This document shows positions 11,708 through 24,708 of a DNA stretch of 64,000 nucleotides, piece by piece. Origin of the DNA: Toxonevra muliebris (Eukaryota; Arthropoda; Insecta; Diptera; Pallopteridae); contig OY829328.1 of assembly GCA_963691655.1 (NCBI GenBank), positions 32,879,890 to 32,943,889 on the forward strand, given 5' to 3'. The position numbers were made by a program, and so were the translations under genes. The notes below the pieces were generated by a model. It saw nothing but the letters and a program-made list of their open reading frames with translations. It was not told the DNA's origin and made no database searches. Position 1 is the first letter of the stretch, and every line of letters begins with the position of its first letter.

Positions 11708-14620
11708 GTGCTAAAACCACGGAAGAGATGTTTTGATAAGAATGGATTTTTATATTTCACCATTCGCTATAAATACATAATTCGCTCATTTCGCTTTAGC
11801 AAATATTGGCGATTGCAAAATTAAAAATAGGAATTCGTATTCCTTACCCAGATGTCAAAACCCACTAACTATTTAATTAGTACTTTGTATTGAAAAGAAA
11901 CCAAATCGATGTCATTATTTTAGTTATGTCTATAAACAATATTTTTAGTCATGACTAAATGTTTAGTTTGTGACTAATGATTTATTTCTTTGTCATTACT
12001 TATCACTCTTTTACTTTTAGTATTAGCTTTTTAAATCTAGAAGAACTTAAAAATGTTGGAGAGTAATATATGTAGTATTACAAATCGTACATTTGCTCTG
12101 GAGCTTTACATTTATTTGCTTGATGAATGGTGTCAAACAATAAAAACTATACAGTCCTGCATTTTCCAAATCTAAGAACTAAAGTTTTGAATATGAAATT
12201 CACTTCTAACCGAAAAGTTGGGGAAAATGAAGAGCAGCGCAAATTCTTGAGGAAAAACAATTGACAATTTTATAAATATTTTTAAAATAAAAATGGCATA
12301 TTTGCATTTAGAATCTTTAAAATTCTGATTCGATGTTAAAAAGTTCATGCTGAATGGCTACAGATTGAATTTTTCTCGAAAGCTCAACTTGTTATCAATA
12401 TCAAACATCTTGAATCAAATAATTGTTAACAGTGTTGGCTACTGAGCTTTGTTTCCCCCCTAAACAATATTAAAATTTGTAAAAAACTTTTATAATTACT
12501 CAGACAGAGGGAAACTTAAAAAAAAAAAAAATGGGCGTGCCCACAAAGAAGAAATATAATCAGATAAAATCATTCTTCTTTTCTTTTTATTATTAGTTAT
12601 AAAAAAGAAGATGCAGCAGCACAAAAATTTATTTTTAATTACTTTATTTTTCGCAAGTAATTTTTTTTTATTTTTTTTTTTTACTCCGTTTTTTTCCAAC
12701 TTTACAACTCGAACTGTTGTTAGTCTTTGTAGTTATTGCAAGCAACCAAAATTAAGCAGCAATATTGAATAAGTACAAGTACTTGCTTTGCCAGCATGTG
12801 TTAAAGTTAAATGGCAAATAAATTTATGAAAAACAAAAGGAAGATGTTGGAAAAAAGCCACATACAATTCTTTTGACAGCTTCAGTTAAGCATGTGAATG
12901 TAGTGAATGGCTCGCTGCTCGTTTTAGGTTTTTTGTGTGTTTGAAGCATGCTGCTTGAAATGAAATGAAATTTGAGTTACGCTGATGATAACCGCAACAA
13001 GAGCCAAAATAACAGCAGTAATAACAACCGTGGTAATAGCGAAAATCGCGGTAATAGCAAAAATAATTACAAATAGCCACAACCAACACGTTAAGTTAAA
13101 GTGGTAACTTGAGTGATGTTTTTTTGCTTGATTTTTTGGTGTTTTGTTTTGGTTTTTTTTTTTTTGGTTATGAAGTGTTTGCTGGCAATTTGTTTTTTTG
13201 TTTTTTTTCTTTTTTATAATGCAACAGCAGCAACAAAATGTTGATTGCTGCTGATTGTTGTATGATAATTATGATGATCATGCTGATTGCTATTGTTGGT
13301 TGCTTCTGTTGTTATGGTGGTTGTAGTTGTTATGATGGCTGTTGTTGTTGTTGTTGTTATGGTTGCTGCTGCCAGTGTTGAGTGCAATTAGAAAGGTGAT
13401 TTTTATTCGGCAAAATTTTAATTTACAATAATAATAACTGAGAAATAATAAAAAAAAAATTCAAGTAATATTTTTTTAAAATATTTGCAAATTAATATGT
13501 AGACTGGAATTCAATAATTTTGTGTTTATTTCGTTTGTTTTAATTAAATATTTAATTTACATACATAATTAAACTTGAAAAATATAATTGTTAAAATATT
13601 AAAATAAAAAAAAAATCTATTACTATCATTCTGTGCATAAATGTAAATATGAAATAAATTTCACGTAATCAGTTTTTGTAATGAAATTATATTATGTTTT
13701 CCCACTGGCATTTAATGTTCTACAAAAAACAATTCATTAACGAATATCCCCTGCCGAATTCATAGTTAGTTAATGAAAATTCGAACGGAATTAATTACGC
13801 GTAAAAAAGTACTCGGTATGAGTTTTTGATATTTTTGCGGTTGGTACTTTCAAGCATAACTCTTTATTGGGTACATTAGCCTAAATATTGTTGTTTATGC
13901 GTATAGGCCATAGGAGAGAGGAAGAGAGAGAGAGGAAGAGAGAGAGGAAGAGAGAGGGAGAGAGAATTCTATGCGTTCAATGTCAAATACTGTGATAACA
14001 AATTATCTTCACTTTATTCTCAAATTTGTTTTTGTGTATTTCCTGGCGCAGTTTACATCTGCAAGAAAATTATCGGAAGTTACTCTCAGAGAGAGCTATT
14101 TTTAGAGTAACTTGCTGATGTAAACAAAAAAAGATGAATTTGGTGGCTTTCGCTTCATTTCGTTACTATTATTATCTAAACGATTTGTTACTTGTTTAAA
14201 TTAATAATCGTTACTTTTAGTAAAAGTAGTGTTGCCAAATGACTTTCCTTTAGCTTTTTATTTCCATTGAAATATTTGTTTGATTTGCAATATTTATTTG
14301 AATTTATGACAAAATTTAATTATTACAAATGTTGTCATTTTCCTCGTGATATTATTGCACTATTATGTTTAAAAATATAAATATGTATCTGTATACATAA
14401 AAATATTTAATATTATTTGCATGCCCACAAATTATAAGTTATGCATGAACAATTAAATTAGTAAAATTATGTTTTATGTATTGGTGTTTTTGGGAATTTT
14501 GATTATATGTTTAATTTTCTGTATATTTTGTGGTTATTGATTATTGAAATTTAAAATTTTCAAATATTTTATGTGAAGCTGATTAACTTAATTCGAAAAA
14601 ATTTCTAATATCGCTATTTT
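11708..14620. other. Non-coding; CAG/GTT-rich part and GA microsatellite
   Basis: No gene recognised. Long A and T runs occur at 12518-12532 and 12661-12681. A GTTGTTGTT/CTGCTG-rich stretch at about 13230-13380 would be CAA/CAG-rich (opa type) on the minus strand but carries no sustained open frame. Confidence 0.5.
13913..13965 (+). repeat. (GA)n/GGAAGAGA microsatellite
   Basis: Imperfect GAGAGAGAGGAAGAGAGA units over about 53 bases. GA tracts in flies can bind GAGA factor, but there is no other sign of a promoter here. Confidence 0.9.
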
Positions 14621-17600
14621 TTAACCCTTCAGTAAGTCAATAATTATTATATGGAATATGCGGGTTGACAACGAACTTACATTTTTCAGATAATGATTGT
14701 CTTTTTTGTTGTTTTGTTGAAATGTTATACCAAAGAATATATAATACATAGAAGGCGCATTACGTACAAATTTATTTGTATAAAAATTTTGTTTTGTGGA
14801 GCCATAACTGCCTTTAATTTACTCTCAAAATTGAGTTGTCCTCATAAAAGCAATGAGTGGTTGAAATTATTTGTTTATTTTTGCAGTACACTTTGTTTAA
14901 TGAGGGGGAAAAGTTTTGTGTTTTCGTTGTGACGCTAAAAAATAGGAATTTTTTAAGAAACTTTTCTAAAGTTTTTTATAAAAACTATTTATTATCTAAA
15001 AGTACATGTATTGAACTTAACTTTAACAAATTTCTTTCGAAAACATTTGAATAGAAATTGGCCTTTCTGGAAAACATGTTTCGCATAGATCAATATTTTC
15101 CAAATGTAAATCATTTGAAATCCAAAAATGAAGTGGATTTACTTTTATTATAAGATTATCTAGTGATTGATCGAAGGATTTGAAAAAATATACATATTTA
15201 ACAAAATGGCCAACTGTCAACAGTTCGATTTTCATTAAAAAACGCTGATTTTTCAGTTGTAAAAAAAAAATGGTTTTGCATAAAAAAATCCTTCTATTAA
15301 TCTATATTAAATTTAAAGATAATTGGTTTATTAGTTGTTAAATAAGCGTGGTCACAGACTACAGTAACCACATTTTGAGAAGAACGTGTTTAACCCATAT
15401 CGTTCCTGTACTAGATACCATGATCCAATTTGAAAAATTTTCAAAACGCAATTTTCATACGTCTTCAATAAGAAATTTTAGTACTTAAAAAAAGAAAAAA
15501 AAATTTTTTCTGAATTTTAGAAACTATAGTAGTTTTTGGCTTACTCCAAGAAAATAAGGAGACCAGGTGTAAAAAAAAATTGAAATATTTCTACACTATA
15601 CCATGAACAACAAGTATTCCCTGTGATCAAATATATTTACCACATTACTTTAGAAGTTATTATAAGTTAAAAACAGAAAAAAAGCATTTTTGTTGAATTC
15701 GGCTTATTTTACATTTTTTTATAAAAGTTTGGTCAGCTGTAGCCTCTGAAAATATATAAGGACCAGTGAAGTTGTAATTTTCACATAAAGTTTGTTATTT
15801 TATCTAGGCGAATTTGTCATTTCAATACAAAATAATTAATTTTACTATTTTTTGTTGATTTTCAAACCCACCTTCCAAAATAGGATGAACTGACATCTGA
15901 TGTGAAGTCGCCACTTAGTGCTCAGCGGAATTCTTTAATTCGCAAGCGAAATCAATGAATGGAAATTTAATCGCTTATCTTATATTAAATAAGCTAAAAT
16001 TTTTTATAGTTTGTTGTAGAATTTCAAATTTCAGTAGTTGATCCTAGGAAACAGAAGGGTGGAAGGTCGTGGTTTTAGGGGTAGGCCTAATGAATATCTA
16101 CATTTTAATCGTTTGTCATTTATCCGCTAGTTTATATAAGTTCATTTCTCTTAGAAATTTTCTGCTGAATATGCCCGTTTTTTATTTATTAAATGTGAGT
16201 GCCCATTTAAAAAACTATGACATAAATAGTCAACAGTCGAACTTTGCGATCTATACACGCCACAGTTGACGTCAACAGTTATTTACATTTAAGTTAATAT
16301 ATTAAAAAAATATATATATGAATAAAATGACAACATAGACGTCAGGGTTAAAAAAGTCGAAGAGGTTGATCATGTTATTTAACAACGAGTTGACTTCACT
16401 TTCACAAAACTCAAAACGAAAAATTTCTTTATATTTTTAAAAAATTCGCATTTTTTTGTAAATATCATATGGGTAAAAGAATTTAAAAAATTTTGAAAAT
16501 CTTGTTTCAATACAGAGCTACAAAACATCAAATTAGTAAAAGTATTAGCTTTTTGACAGGCGCATGTGTGTCTAGCCCACGTCATCGTATAGATCAACCA
16601 CATGTGTTTATTATATTTCGCAAATCGAAGTGGGAAGAAACATTTTAAATCATTTAACATTAATTTGAATACAAAGGATTTATATTAAAACATGTAAATA
16701 AAAAATATTAACAAAAAACATTATAACTTGAATTAAAGTACAAATATTTTAGTTTCTTATTTAAAAAAAAAGAAAAACCCAAAATATTTTATCACATCTG
16801 CACTAAATTTTAAATAAAGAAGAAAAATAAAAACAATAAATATGCAAAAAAAAAAATGCCAGAATTATTTATTCAACTACTTGTGTGCCGGAATTGTGTT
16901 GGCAACATTTATATTTAATTATAGCATATTTGGCACATGCCAACAGTAGCAGCGACAGCAGCTAACATAAAAAATGCCACTTTGAATAGATTTGTGGGGA
17001 AGTAGCCAAAAAAAAACTTATATATAATTATGTACGTAGATAAAATGAAAATAGTAAACGACAATGGTGTGAAATAAACCAAATATAAAAAAAAACTTTT
17101 TTTTTAAGTAGAAAATATTTTTGAAAATGATTTTTAAAATGTGCAATAATTTTTCTTTATTTTCTTTTAAAAATTGAGGGCATTTAAGTTGCGCACACAT
17201 ACACAGACACGCAAAGTTGCAGCAATTGTTTCTGTCTGTCTGTCTGCCTATCGGTTTGTCGGTGGTCTATCTATGTGTTTTACTTAATTTATGCAAATTG
17301 TGGTGACCAAGTGTCTCTGAATATATTCACGCTTGCTGCTATAACCACAAATACAACGACAGTGACAGCAATAGCAGCAGCAGCAAATAAGCGTTGAGCT
17401 AAATTATAGCAAACGATTAAGACTTTCAAAGGTGTTGAATAGGTTAATTGAGTGTGTTTAGTTGACAATCATTTAATTTGCATATGCTTAAGTGTGCAAA
17501 TATTTGCAAATATTTAAGAAATTGCAATTAAGCTTTCGCTTTTAAATGTTATTTGACTTACAAAGATACCTAAACGAACGTTAGAGCTAAATGAAGTTTT

Positions 17601-17690
17601 CTTTTAAAAATACGAATCAGAACTATGCGTGCATTTCAAATACGAAAAACACGTGTGGTTAGAACCTGTATTATTTTCCTTATAAACGAT
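14621..17690. other. Non-coding AT-rich sequence; weak piggyBac-like end pair
   Basis: No gene recognised; the short open frames look random. TTAACCCT at 14621 and its mirror AGGGTTAA ending at 16351 could bound an old piggyBac-type element, but the match does not extend far. Two TATTTGCAAATATTT-like palindromic stretches lie near 17500. Confidence 0.4.
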
Positions 17691-17942
17691 ATATCGCTCA
17701 TTTACTAAAAGACTGTCATAACTCAAAAAACGCGATTTTGCAGAAAACGCGTTTAAAGTTTTCAATTGACTCCCACTTTGCAGAAAAAAGAAGAAATCTT
17801 ATAATTCTCACGCGCAGAGTGTACAAGATATTAATATGAAATTTTTACATAAATCAAGCGTGATATAATGAATAATTCTGCATCATTAACTCAAAACTCG
17901 TGTTTTTTGACTTATGACAGTCTTTTAGTAAATGGGCGATAT
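17691..17942. mobile_element. 252-bp MITE with 50-bp inverted arms
   Basis: 17691-17740 and 17893-17942 are inverted copies matching at about 46 of 50 positions (ATATCGC(T/C)CATTTACTAAA, then AGACTGTCATAA). The intervening 150 bases are unrelated. No coding capacity; the target site is not resolved. Confidence 0.78.
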
Positions 17943-18238
17943 TTCAAAGAGAAACCTTTTGAAAATATGGACAGTTTCGTTGTACCTGTAATGCTTATAG
18001 ATTTTCGAGTGCTGGTTTTAACTGCATTACGCTCTCCATTAAGGTTCGTGCAATTAAATAAAGTTTTAACTACACGTGTAGTTGGTGTTTGAAGTGTAGT
18101 AGTTAGGATTCGTTATGTTAACAAAGGGCTGGGGAACTCGTTTGTGAAAGAATATGAAACATTGGGCTTTAGGCGTTTTGAATTCAATTCTCTTCCAGAG
18201 ACCTTATTGTGAGATTTATGGGGGAACATTATTGAATG

Positions 18239-18733
18239 AAGCCCCATTTACACTAGAGCGAGGATGCGAGGCGAATTTCGAAGTCGATTACGGCAGAGAG
18301 ACCTCTCGTCGCTGGTGTCGTTGTTCAATTTATAATTAAGCGGGACAAATGATTTTACTTCATGTAGAGTTACTATATTTTTTTACAAAAATAGTGTATA
18401 TTTTTTAAATGAAGTTATTCTCAGGAAAATATAGTAAAAAAGATTATTTATTAGTTCAATAATCGCTGCACTTAGGATAATTTCGTTTTTTCACAGTTTT
18501 CTACTAATATACTTTATATTTTATTTCAGTATGTTGTACATCTGGCAGCTCTACTTTAATCAACATCGCGTCTCGCTTGCAAAGTTTTTTCAAATTTTCG
18601 AAATTCACCGGCGAGACAAGAGCTCGCTTCGCTTTATTGTATAGGCGCACATTGAAATACATTGAATGAAAATTTGTCGACGTGACGCTTTCGAACATCA
18701 CCTCGCGTTCTCGCTCTATTGTAAATGGGGCTT
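18239..18733. mobile_element. 495-bp MITE with AAGCCCCATTTACA ends
   Basis: The ends are inverted copies: AAGCCCCATTTACACTAGAG at the left and AAGCCCCATTTACAATAGAG reverse-complemented at the right, continuing into CGAG(G/A)(A)TGCGAGG-like sequence, about 32 bases in all. The interior is locally GC-richer (CTCGTCGCTGG) and non-coding. Target duplication not clear. Confidence 0.78.
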
Positions 18734-18739
18734 GAGTCA

Positions 18740-21700
18740 TTGATAACATACATTTTTGCCTCAATCTCCAAAAAGTTAGTACAGGTGTATGAAATAAATA
18801 GGATTCCTAATCAATGACAGAAGCTCGTTGATAAAAATAAAAAAAAAAGGTTGAAGAGGAGACCGAGAGTAGTGGAACTCCAGCAATAAGGGAAATGTGG
18901 AACGTCAACTTTTTCTTTCCTCTCTTCTTCCTAAATCTTTGTTCTTTTTTAAGCTTTCTCTCTTTTTTCAAAACATTCTCTTTTTCCAATATTTGTGCAA
19001 AATGCAATAGTTCAACGAACTAAGTGAGCCTCTTATTCACCACTAAATCTCGTCTTATTTAATTTAAGCCCCGTTTTGGGTTGTAAAAGTAAGGTCGGGA
19101 AGTACCGGGGTTAAAAGAGTAAAGTTAAAGAAAGACTGTACAAACTTTGAAGAAAAATGTTTAACTATTTAGGTGAAAAAAGAAACTTTCACAATTATAA
19201 TTTTAATTTTTTTAGTATAAGAGCCCCCAATTTTGTATCAAAAGAAAACAACATTAAAAAGTTACAATTCATTAAGAAGATATATCAACGATTTCTTACA
19301 TACACATACTCTGTGTTACCTGTAGGGTATTTTATGTACGGACTTGACCGAATTTACCTTTGCGCCATATAGAACTTTATTTTATTAACTTGTTTGCAAT
19401 TTTTTTTTTCTTTTTGCGGCGTATTCATTAAAAACAAATGTCATTAATTTGCTTTGCTACGCTATAATGACCTTACGCCCTCTTCGCCACACATAACATT
19501 TAATCATTGAAAGTTATAAACGAGTGTGTAACTATGTACGTATACAGTTGATTTTGCATGGGTGTTTAATACTAAATAAAATTGTCACGAGCACACGCCA
19601 AAATGCCAAAATGTTAAACAGCTAGGAAATCAAATAAATTTTTCATTTTTTTATTTTTATAAACACAATTGAGTTGACTACTATAGAAATTTCGAAAAAA
19701 TTAAAACGACAATGTTGATGCCGTCCTCCCCACTAACAAAAATCATCATCACAGAGAACAGCAGCAACGGCAGGCAACACCCTCACTGTCAGAAACAATA
19801 ATAGCAACAACATTGCTGCCGCATATTATTATTTATTAAGCATACAACAATATCAAAACAACAAAAAGAAAAACGAAATAAGCAACCATAATCAAATCGA
19901 TTTATACATGGTTCACTCACCTACACAACATACACACAGACACATCGTCAACATCACCATCAACATCAACACACAATCAGCCGTAAATGTTGGCATCAAT
20001 GATTGAAGTTTTGGTAAGGGTAATGGGGGGAGGCGGTTGTGGTCGCGGTGGCAATGTGCTTTTTTTATATTTACTATATTTTGTATTGTATTTCATTTTT
20101 TATTTAGTATTTATTTATTTACTAAGCGGTGTATATTGTTAATTTAGAATGTTTTTTTCTTTTTGTTTTTTTTTATTATTGCTGTTGTTGGTGTAACCAC
20201 AACAAACGACTACAACAACTGTACATACAATTTTAATGTTAATTTAGTTGCTTTTATTATTATTAGTGTTTGTGCCTGTGTTTAGGTTTGAGTTTTTTTT
20301 TTTCGTTTTCGCTTAATGTTTATTTTGGTTTGTTTTGTATTTAATTTAAATATTTATAAATACAACATTTAAGTTGTTAGTTAATACCTTTGCTCATGTG
20401 GTTGGTTGGTTGGTTGCCATCAACCGTTCACTTTTTTCCATTAGCACTAAATGTAAATATGTATGCAAATACATTTTTCTAAATGTTTGTATGTATGTGT
20501 AGTGTGCACTCATTGGTGTATGTTTATTTGTAAAAAGATTTAGTTGGTGTTACATTGTTAAATCGTTCAATTTTTACAGCGTATAATTTGTTATAGTCAT
20601 TGTTTAGCGTATTCATTGTGTTCCAGTCATCTACACCAGCTAGAATCATGTGATATACATATATATAAATATTTCTACTCATTTCACACCTCTCGAAGTT
20701 CAGAAACATGAATTAACCTTTGAAAGGCAAGAGGGGTGACATAGGACTTTTTATCCTCTGGTCTCAACACAGCAATGGATTAAGTATGAAATTTTTATGT
20801 TTTTCGTATTCAAAACTTAACTTAAGCTAGTTCTGAATGAAGCTATATATTTATTTTTTATTTTTATTCATTTTTATTCCGAATTCTATTCATAGATCTA
20901 TTTTGTTAGAGAATTAGCGAAATATTTAATAGGTATTAATTTCATAAAGAAAAGTCAAGGTAAAATATTTAAACCTGAGACGTCTGGTGCCTGAAGAGCT
21001 CGAATATGTATTGACCTCATAGTTTGGAGTTCTCTTTTCTTTGGCTTTGCATTAACCGATTTGAGAAATAGCTTTACAAAAATTCCGACAACTATTTCTA
21101 AATATATTTTATGTAGATCAACGAGTTACTATTGTTATTATTTTTTTGTTTGTTTTGAATTATTTAAATTTTTTGAATTTTTTATGAGTTAGAAATGAAG
21201 TGCTGATTGTATGTGATCTGAGATATCAGCCTGATATTTCGGCAAATAACACAAAAATATGCTATCTTCTTACTAGATAAGTAAGGGGCTACTCAATTTC
21301 ATATTTTCAAATTTTTCTACTATTCTCTTCTAAAAAAAAAAAAAACAGCAATTTAGATTATATGAGGTCTAAAGGGTATACGCATATAAAATTCAGTTTC
21401 AAGCATAACCTACTCATAGATAAAACAATGACGGACGATTAGTCATTGTCAAGCATATAACGTCAAAATTCATTTCTCCGTAATTTTCGGCGTGTGAACA
21501 TCTATTTGTCGTCGGCAAAACAGTTTTATTACAATGTTTACTCACCGAAAACCACACAAAACTGAGTATATGCTTGAAAGAATGCGTATACACGCATAAA
21601 ATACGGTGCGATCGTTGACAGACCGTCAAGCAATATCAATTATGCTTTGATTTTCATCAAACAAGCCGTTCGCACGTCCGTCTGAACATTTCTCACTAAT

Positions 21701-22130
21701 ACACTTAAAATGCTGTATGCGATGCTTGATCGTGTATAGTCTCTTTAACTTGAGTAACTTGAGAAAAAATGTTTTTTTAACCTGGCCCAGCGCCAAGATG
21801 ACATATGGCACCGCTAGGCATTACTGGATTACGGTATCAGATTGAAGTTTCGAAGAAATGTTATTTTATAGTTTGAAGTTATATTTAAACCAAAAATTTA
21901 ATTAAGAATTTTTATTGATTTGGCATAATTCGTTTATAATTGAAATGAGGGTGTTCAAACACAATTTTTTAGCTTTATCTCTCATATTTTCATTTCATTT
22001 TATTTAGTCAAATGGAACATATCATTACTGACTAGAAATTACGATAATTAACAAATGTATTGTAAAACTAAATAACAATTCAGTTTTAAGCATTATAAAT
22101 ACAAAAATTTAACAATATGTTTGAATTTAA
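18740..22130. other. Non-coding sequence with CAA/CAT repeats
   Basis: No gene recognised. CAACATCACCATCAACATC-type simple sequence lies at 19946-19975. A weak exon-like piece ends at a GTAAGG near 20015 (ATG at 19987, nine codons). GGTTGGTTGGTTGG lies at 20401-20415. T-rich runs occur at 20161-20175 and 20293-20304. Confidence 0.45.
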
Positions 22131-22139
22131 TTCTTGGTA

Positions 22140-23110
22140 TAGAGAAATCAACATTGCATTGCTTTCAGATTTTATTGAATTCAATCAAGGCCTTGATAAT
22201 TGGGGCATTCAGAAGATAATTAGTTTTTGGAGAGGGTACAAAATAGCGCAGGTGACGAGAAGGTACATTTAAGCTGATTTTTTCAAGTAGTAGTGGTTAA
22301 GTCATATAGGACCATCAGGGAATGTATAACTCTTCTATTCTCAAGAGACTTAAGACTAATAAGTAAGAAACGGGCATTGTATGGCGGAATTGGGTCAATA
22401 AAATGGAATGGTTGGAGGGTAAAATGCAAAAATTTCCTTTGAATTCTCTTGATACGTGCGCAATGCGTGAAAGGATCCCAAGTGAAAGAAACGTATTCAA
22501 GTTTCGAACGCAAAAGCGTTGTATATAAAATTTTACTCCTGCAAGGATCTTTGAAGTCCCGACCTTAACCACGAATAAATCCTAAAAGTGAGTAAGCTTT
22601 TGGTACAAGGAAGTTAATATGATTTGCAAATTTTAACATTAAATAAAAAAGAAACCCTAAGTCAAGAAACTCCTCAACCGATTTTAGCGCATTTTTAGAT
22701 ATATTATAGGATGAAAGAAAATGGCTTGCTGACCTTAAAAAACTCATGTTAAAGCATTTTTTTACATTAAGAGTTAGTTTATTTTGAAGACACCAATCGA
22801 CTAAGTGATTAACATCAGATTGAAGAAGAACGATATCAGTCAAGTTTTTGTTTTTGTAAAAGACTTTCAGAGCATCAACCAAAAGCAGATAACTAGAATG
22901 GGAAAAGTAGTTGCCAATATCATTAATGAACAATGTGAATAATAGCGGGCCTAGGATCCGACATGGATAAACATAGCATATCCTATTGTGAAGATAAGGC
23001 TTCAACCACTCCAAGAACGCTGATCACTGAAAAGCAGATATACAGTAAAAACTGCTAGATTTGTAACAGTTGACTGTTCAGTAAAGAAACCATGCTGGTG
23101 TGGACTGATA
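22140..23110 (-). pseudogene. Jockey/I-like non-LTR reverse transcriptase fragment
   Basis: Read on the minus strand from 23110 down, a QHGFFTEQSTVTNLAVFT block (RT motif near the first catalytic block) is followed after a deletion by WLKPYLHNR. GPLLFTLFINDIGNYFSHSSY (about 22950-22890) and LLLVDALKVFYK come next, where the family's (F/Y)ADD is replaced by LVDA, so the catalytic dyad is lost. Then come LLQSDVNHLVDWCLQNKLTLNVKKC (RT palm/thumb), a frameshift near 22565, and LRSKLEYVSFTWDPFTHCARIKRIQRKFL (about 22513-22430). LPPYNARFLLISLKSLENRR-like sequence runs down to about 22283, with faint similarity to about 22140. No endonuclease part is present, so the copy is 5'-truncated and dead. 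The family assignment rests on these motifs only. Confidence 0.8.
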
Positions 23111-23819
23111 ACTCGCTTTTCCGCAAAAAAAAAGCTGAAATAAATAGAAATATTTAAAAATTTATTTAAAGCAACATGGTTAGTTTTTTTTTTTTTAAGA
23201 AGAAGAATGAAACAACGCGAGATAAGGTGGGGGTAATATGGAACACTTTATTCTCACAATAAAATATCAAAAAATTTGAGCCGATGTTCTTCGTTTATAA
23301 TCGTTTCGAACCTTTAGAAAATACTTAAAATTAATTTCAAAATTACATTTCTGATTTTTTTTATGTGATTTAAATGCGACATTAACTCACTAAATGAGCT
23401 CTTTTTTCCACAAACTCCACAAATTTCTTCGTTTATATTTTCGTTTCTCTATATTAATCAAGTTGTACGCAAAGCAAAATATAAATATCTGTTTAGAAAT
23501 GTCAAAGCAAATTCATTTCAATATTCTCTTCAGATTTTTGTTCGGTTTCGAATGTGGTTTCGTGGTTGAAATCACCTCATTTCGGGGTTTCGTTTGATAT
23601 ATTTTTATATGCCCCGAAATTACGTTCTTCAACGCAGTTTCAGCCGAAATCATGGAAATGCTCGAAACTACGCAATTTCGGTTCAGTGGGAACATGGTAT
23701 AATACCATGTCTACTTTTTTGTCAGTTGATTTTGATAGCGTTAATAGAAATATTATAGAAACTATACCACTGTTTTAAAAGAGCCTATGTTGAAATAAAA
23801 GACCAACCTTAAAATTATA

Positions 23820-24703
23820 GGGGAGTGTACCCGGGTATGAGACAGCGCCAGGTATGAGACATTCGATTTTTTTACATCATGCAATATCAATGTTGCCGAT
23901 CTAACTACTGTCAAACTTTTCTTTTGACATGAGCCAGTTTTTGTGATAACACCGAAGTGAATATATGTATTGTTTGTATCAGCTGCAAGCATCGTATGTG
24001 AAAATTTATCACGAAAACTTTTTTTGATTTTTTTCAAAGTGATATATTTTCTAGTCAATGAATTGAAAAACGTGATTGTAATGCATTAACATTTAGTGTT
24101 TTTCGTATATTTTGCGATCCAATTTCGGATTATGCCAATATATGGTTGGAAACAGTTTTTTTTTTTTTTTTTTTTGTTATTCCCAAAATGGCATTATTTT
24201 CCGGGTATGAAAACACTTAACTAGTGTTTTGATCCTTTATTTTTTATTTTTACTCATGTCAACCCCAAAAAATAAAATCGTCCATGAAATGATTCACATG
24301 CAAGCTGCTTGTTCATTTAAAGTTTGCAAATATTGCGATAACGATTTTGATGGAGAAGACGATGACTTAAAGGAAGATGATAAATAAAAACTACCATCTC
24401 TTTTTATCTTAGCCACTAAAGGTCTACAAAATAAATAAATTTATGTTTATAAATAGTTATGGGGTTTTTACTTCAAATTTTCCAATTTTTAGTGGATTTT
24501 TGTAGGCGTCCCATACCTGAGTACAAATTTTTTTTTGGGCAAAAATACACATCCTCAGAAAGTTGATCATACAATTTTGCATGTCTATGGAATCACTATA
24601 CTTTCTTCTGAAAAAAATTGCATATTTTCATTACCGATTTGGTTTAACCAGTTAAAATTTATGGCTCAAAAACAAAACCCGTCTCATACCCGGGAACACT
24701 CCC
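23820..24703. mobile_element. DNA transposon with GGGAGTGTNCCCGGG ends
   Basis: Left end GGGAGTGTACCCGGGTATGA (23821 on) and reverse-complemented right end GGGAGTGTTCCCGGGTATGA match at 22 of 23 bases over the full TIR. A further internal copy of GGTATGAGAC follows at 23851. TTATA flanks both ends (23815-23819, 24704-24708), which could be a 5-bp duplication, or a TA duplication if the ends are one base longer. Size 884 bases. It carries a short acidic ORF near its centre-right and a T20+ run at about 24153-24175. Superfamily unresolved. Confidence 0.78.
24256..24387 (+). pseudogene. 43-residue acidic, Cys-containing ORF, likely transposase C-terminus
   Basis: ATG at 24256 to TAA at 24385-24387. 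The product is MSTPKNKIVHEMIHMQAACS, then FKVCKYCDNDFDG and an acidic EDDDLKEDDK tail. The C-x2-C pair and acidic end resemble C-terminal tails of transposases. Its place inside a TIR element, just before an AT-rich 3' region, suggests the last piece of the element's own protein after an internal deletion. The T-run and AT-rich sequence before it carry no longer frame. It is not recognised as a named family. Confidence 0.4.
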
Positions 24704-24708
24704 TTATA

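Noticed and set aside
14621..16351. TTAACCCT...AGGGTTAA as a 1.7-kb piggyBac element
   Set aside because: Similarity of the ends stops after about 8 bases including the target, so chance cannot be excluded.
19987..20020. Nine-codon frame before GTAAGG as an exon
   Set aside because: Donor is weak, the acceptor near 19792 is weak, and the sequence is simple-repeat rich.
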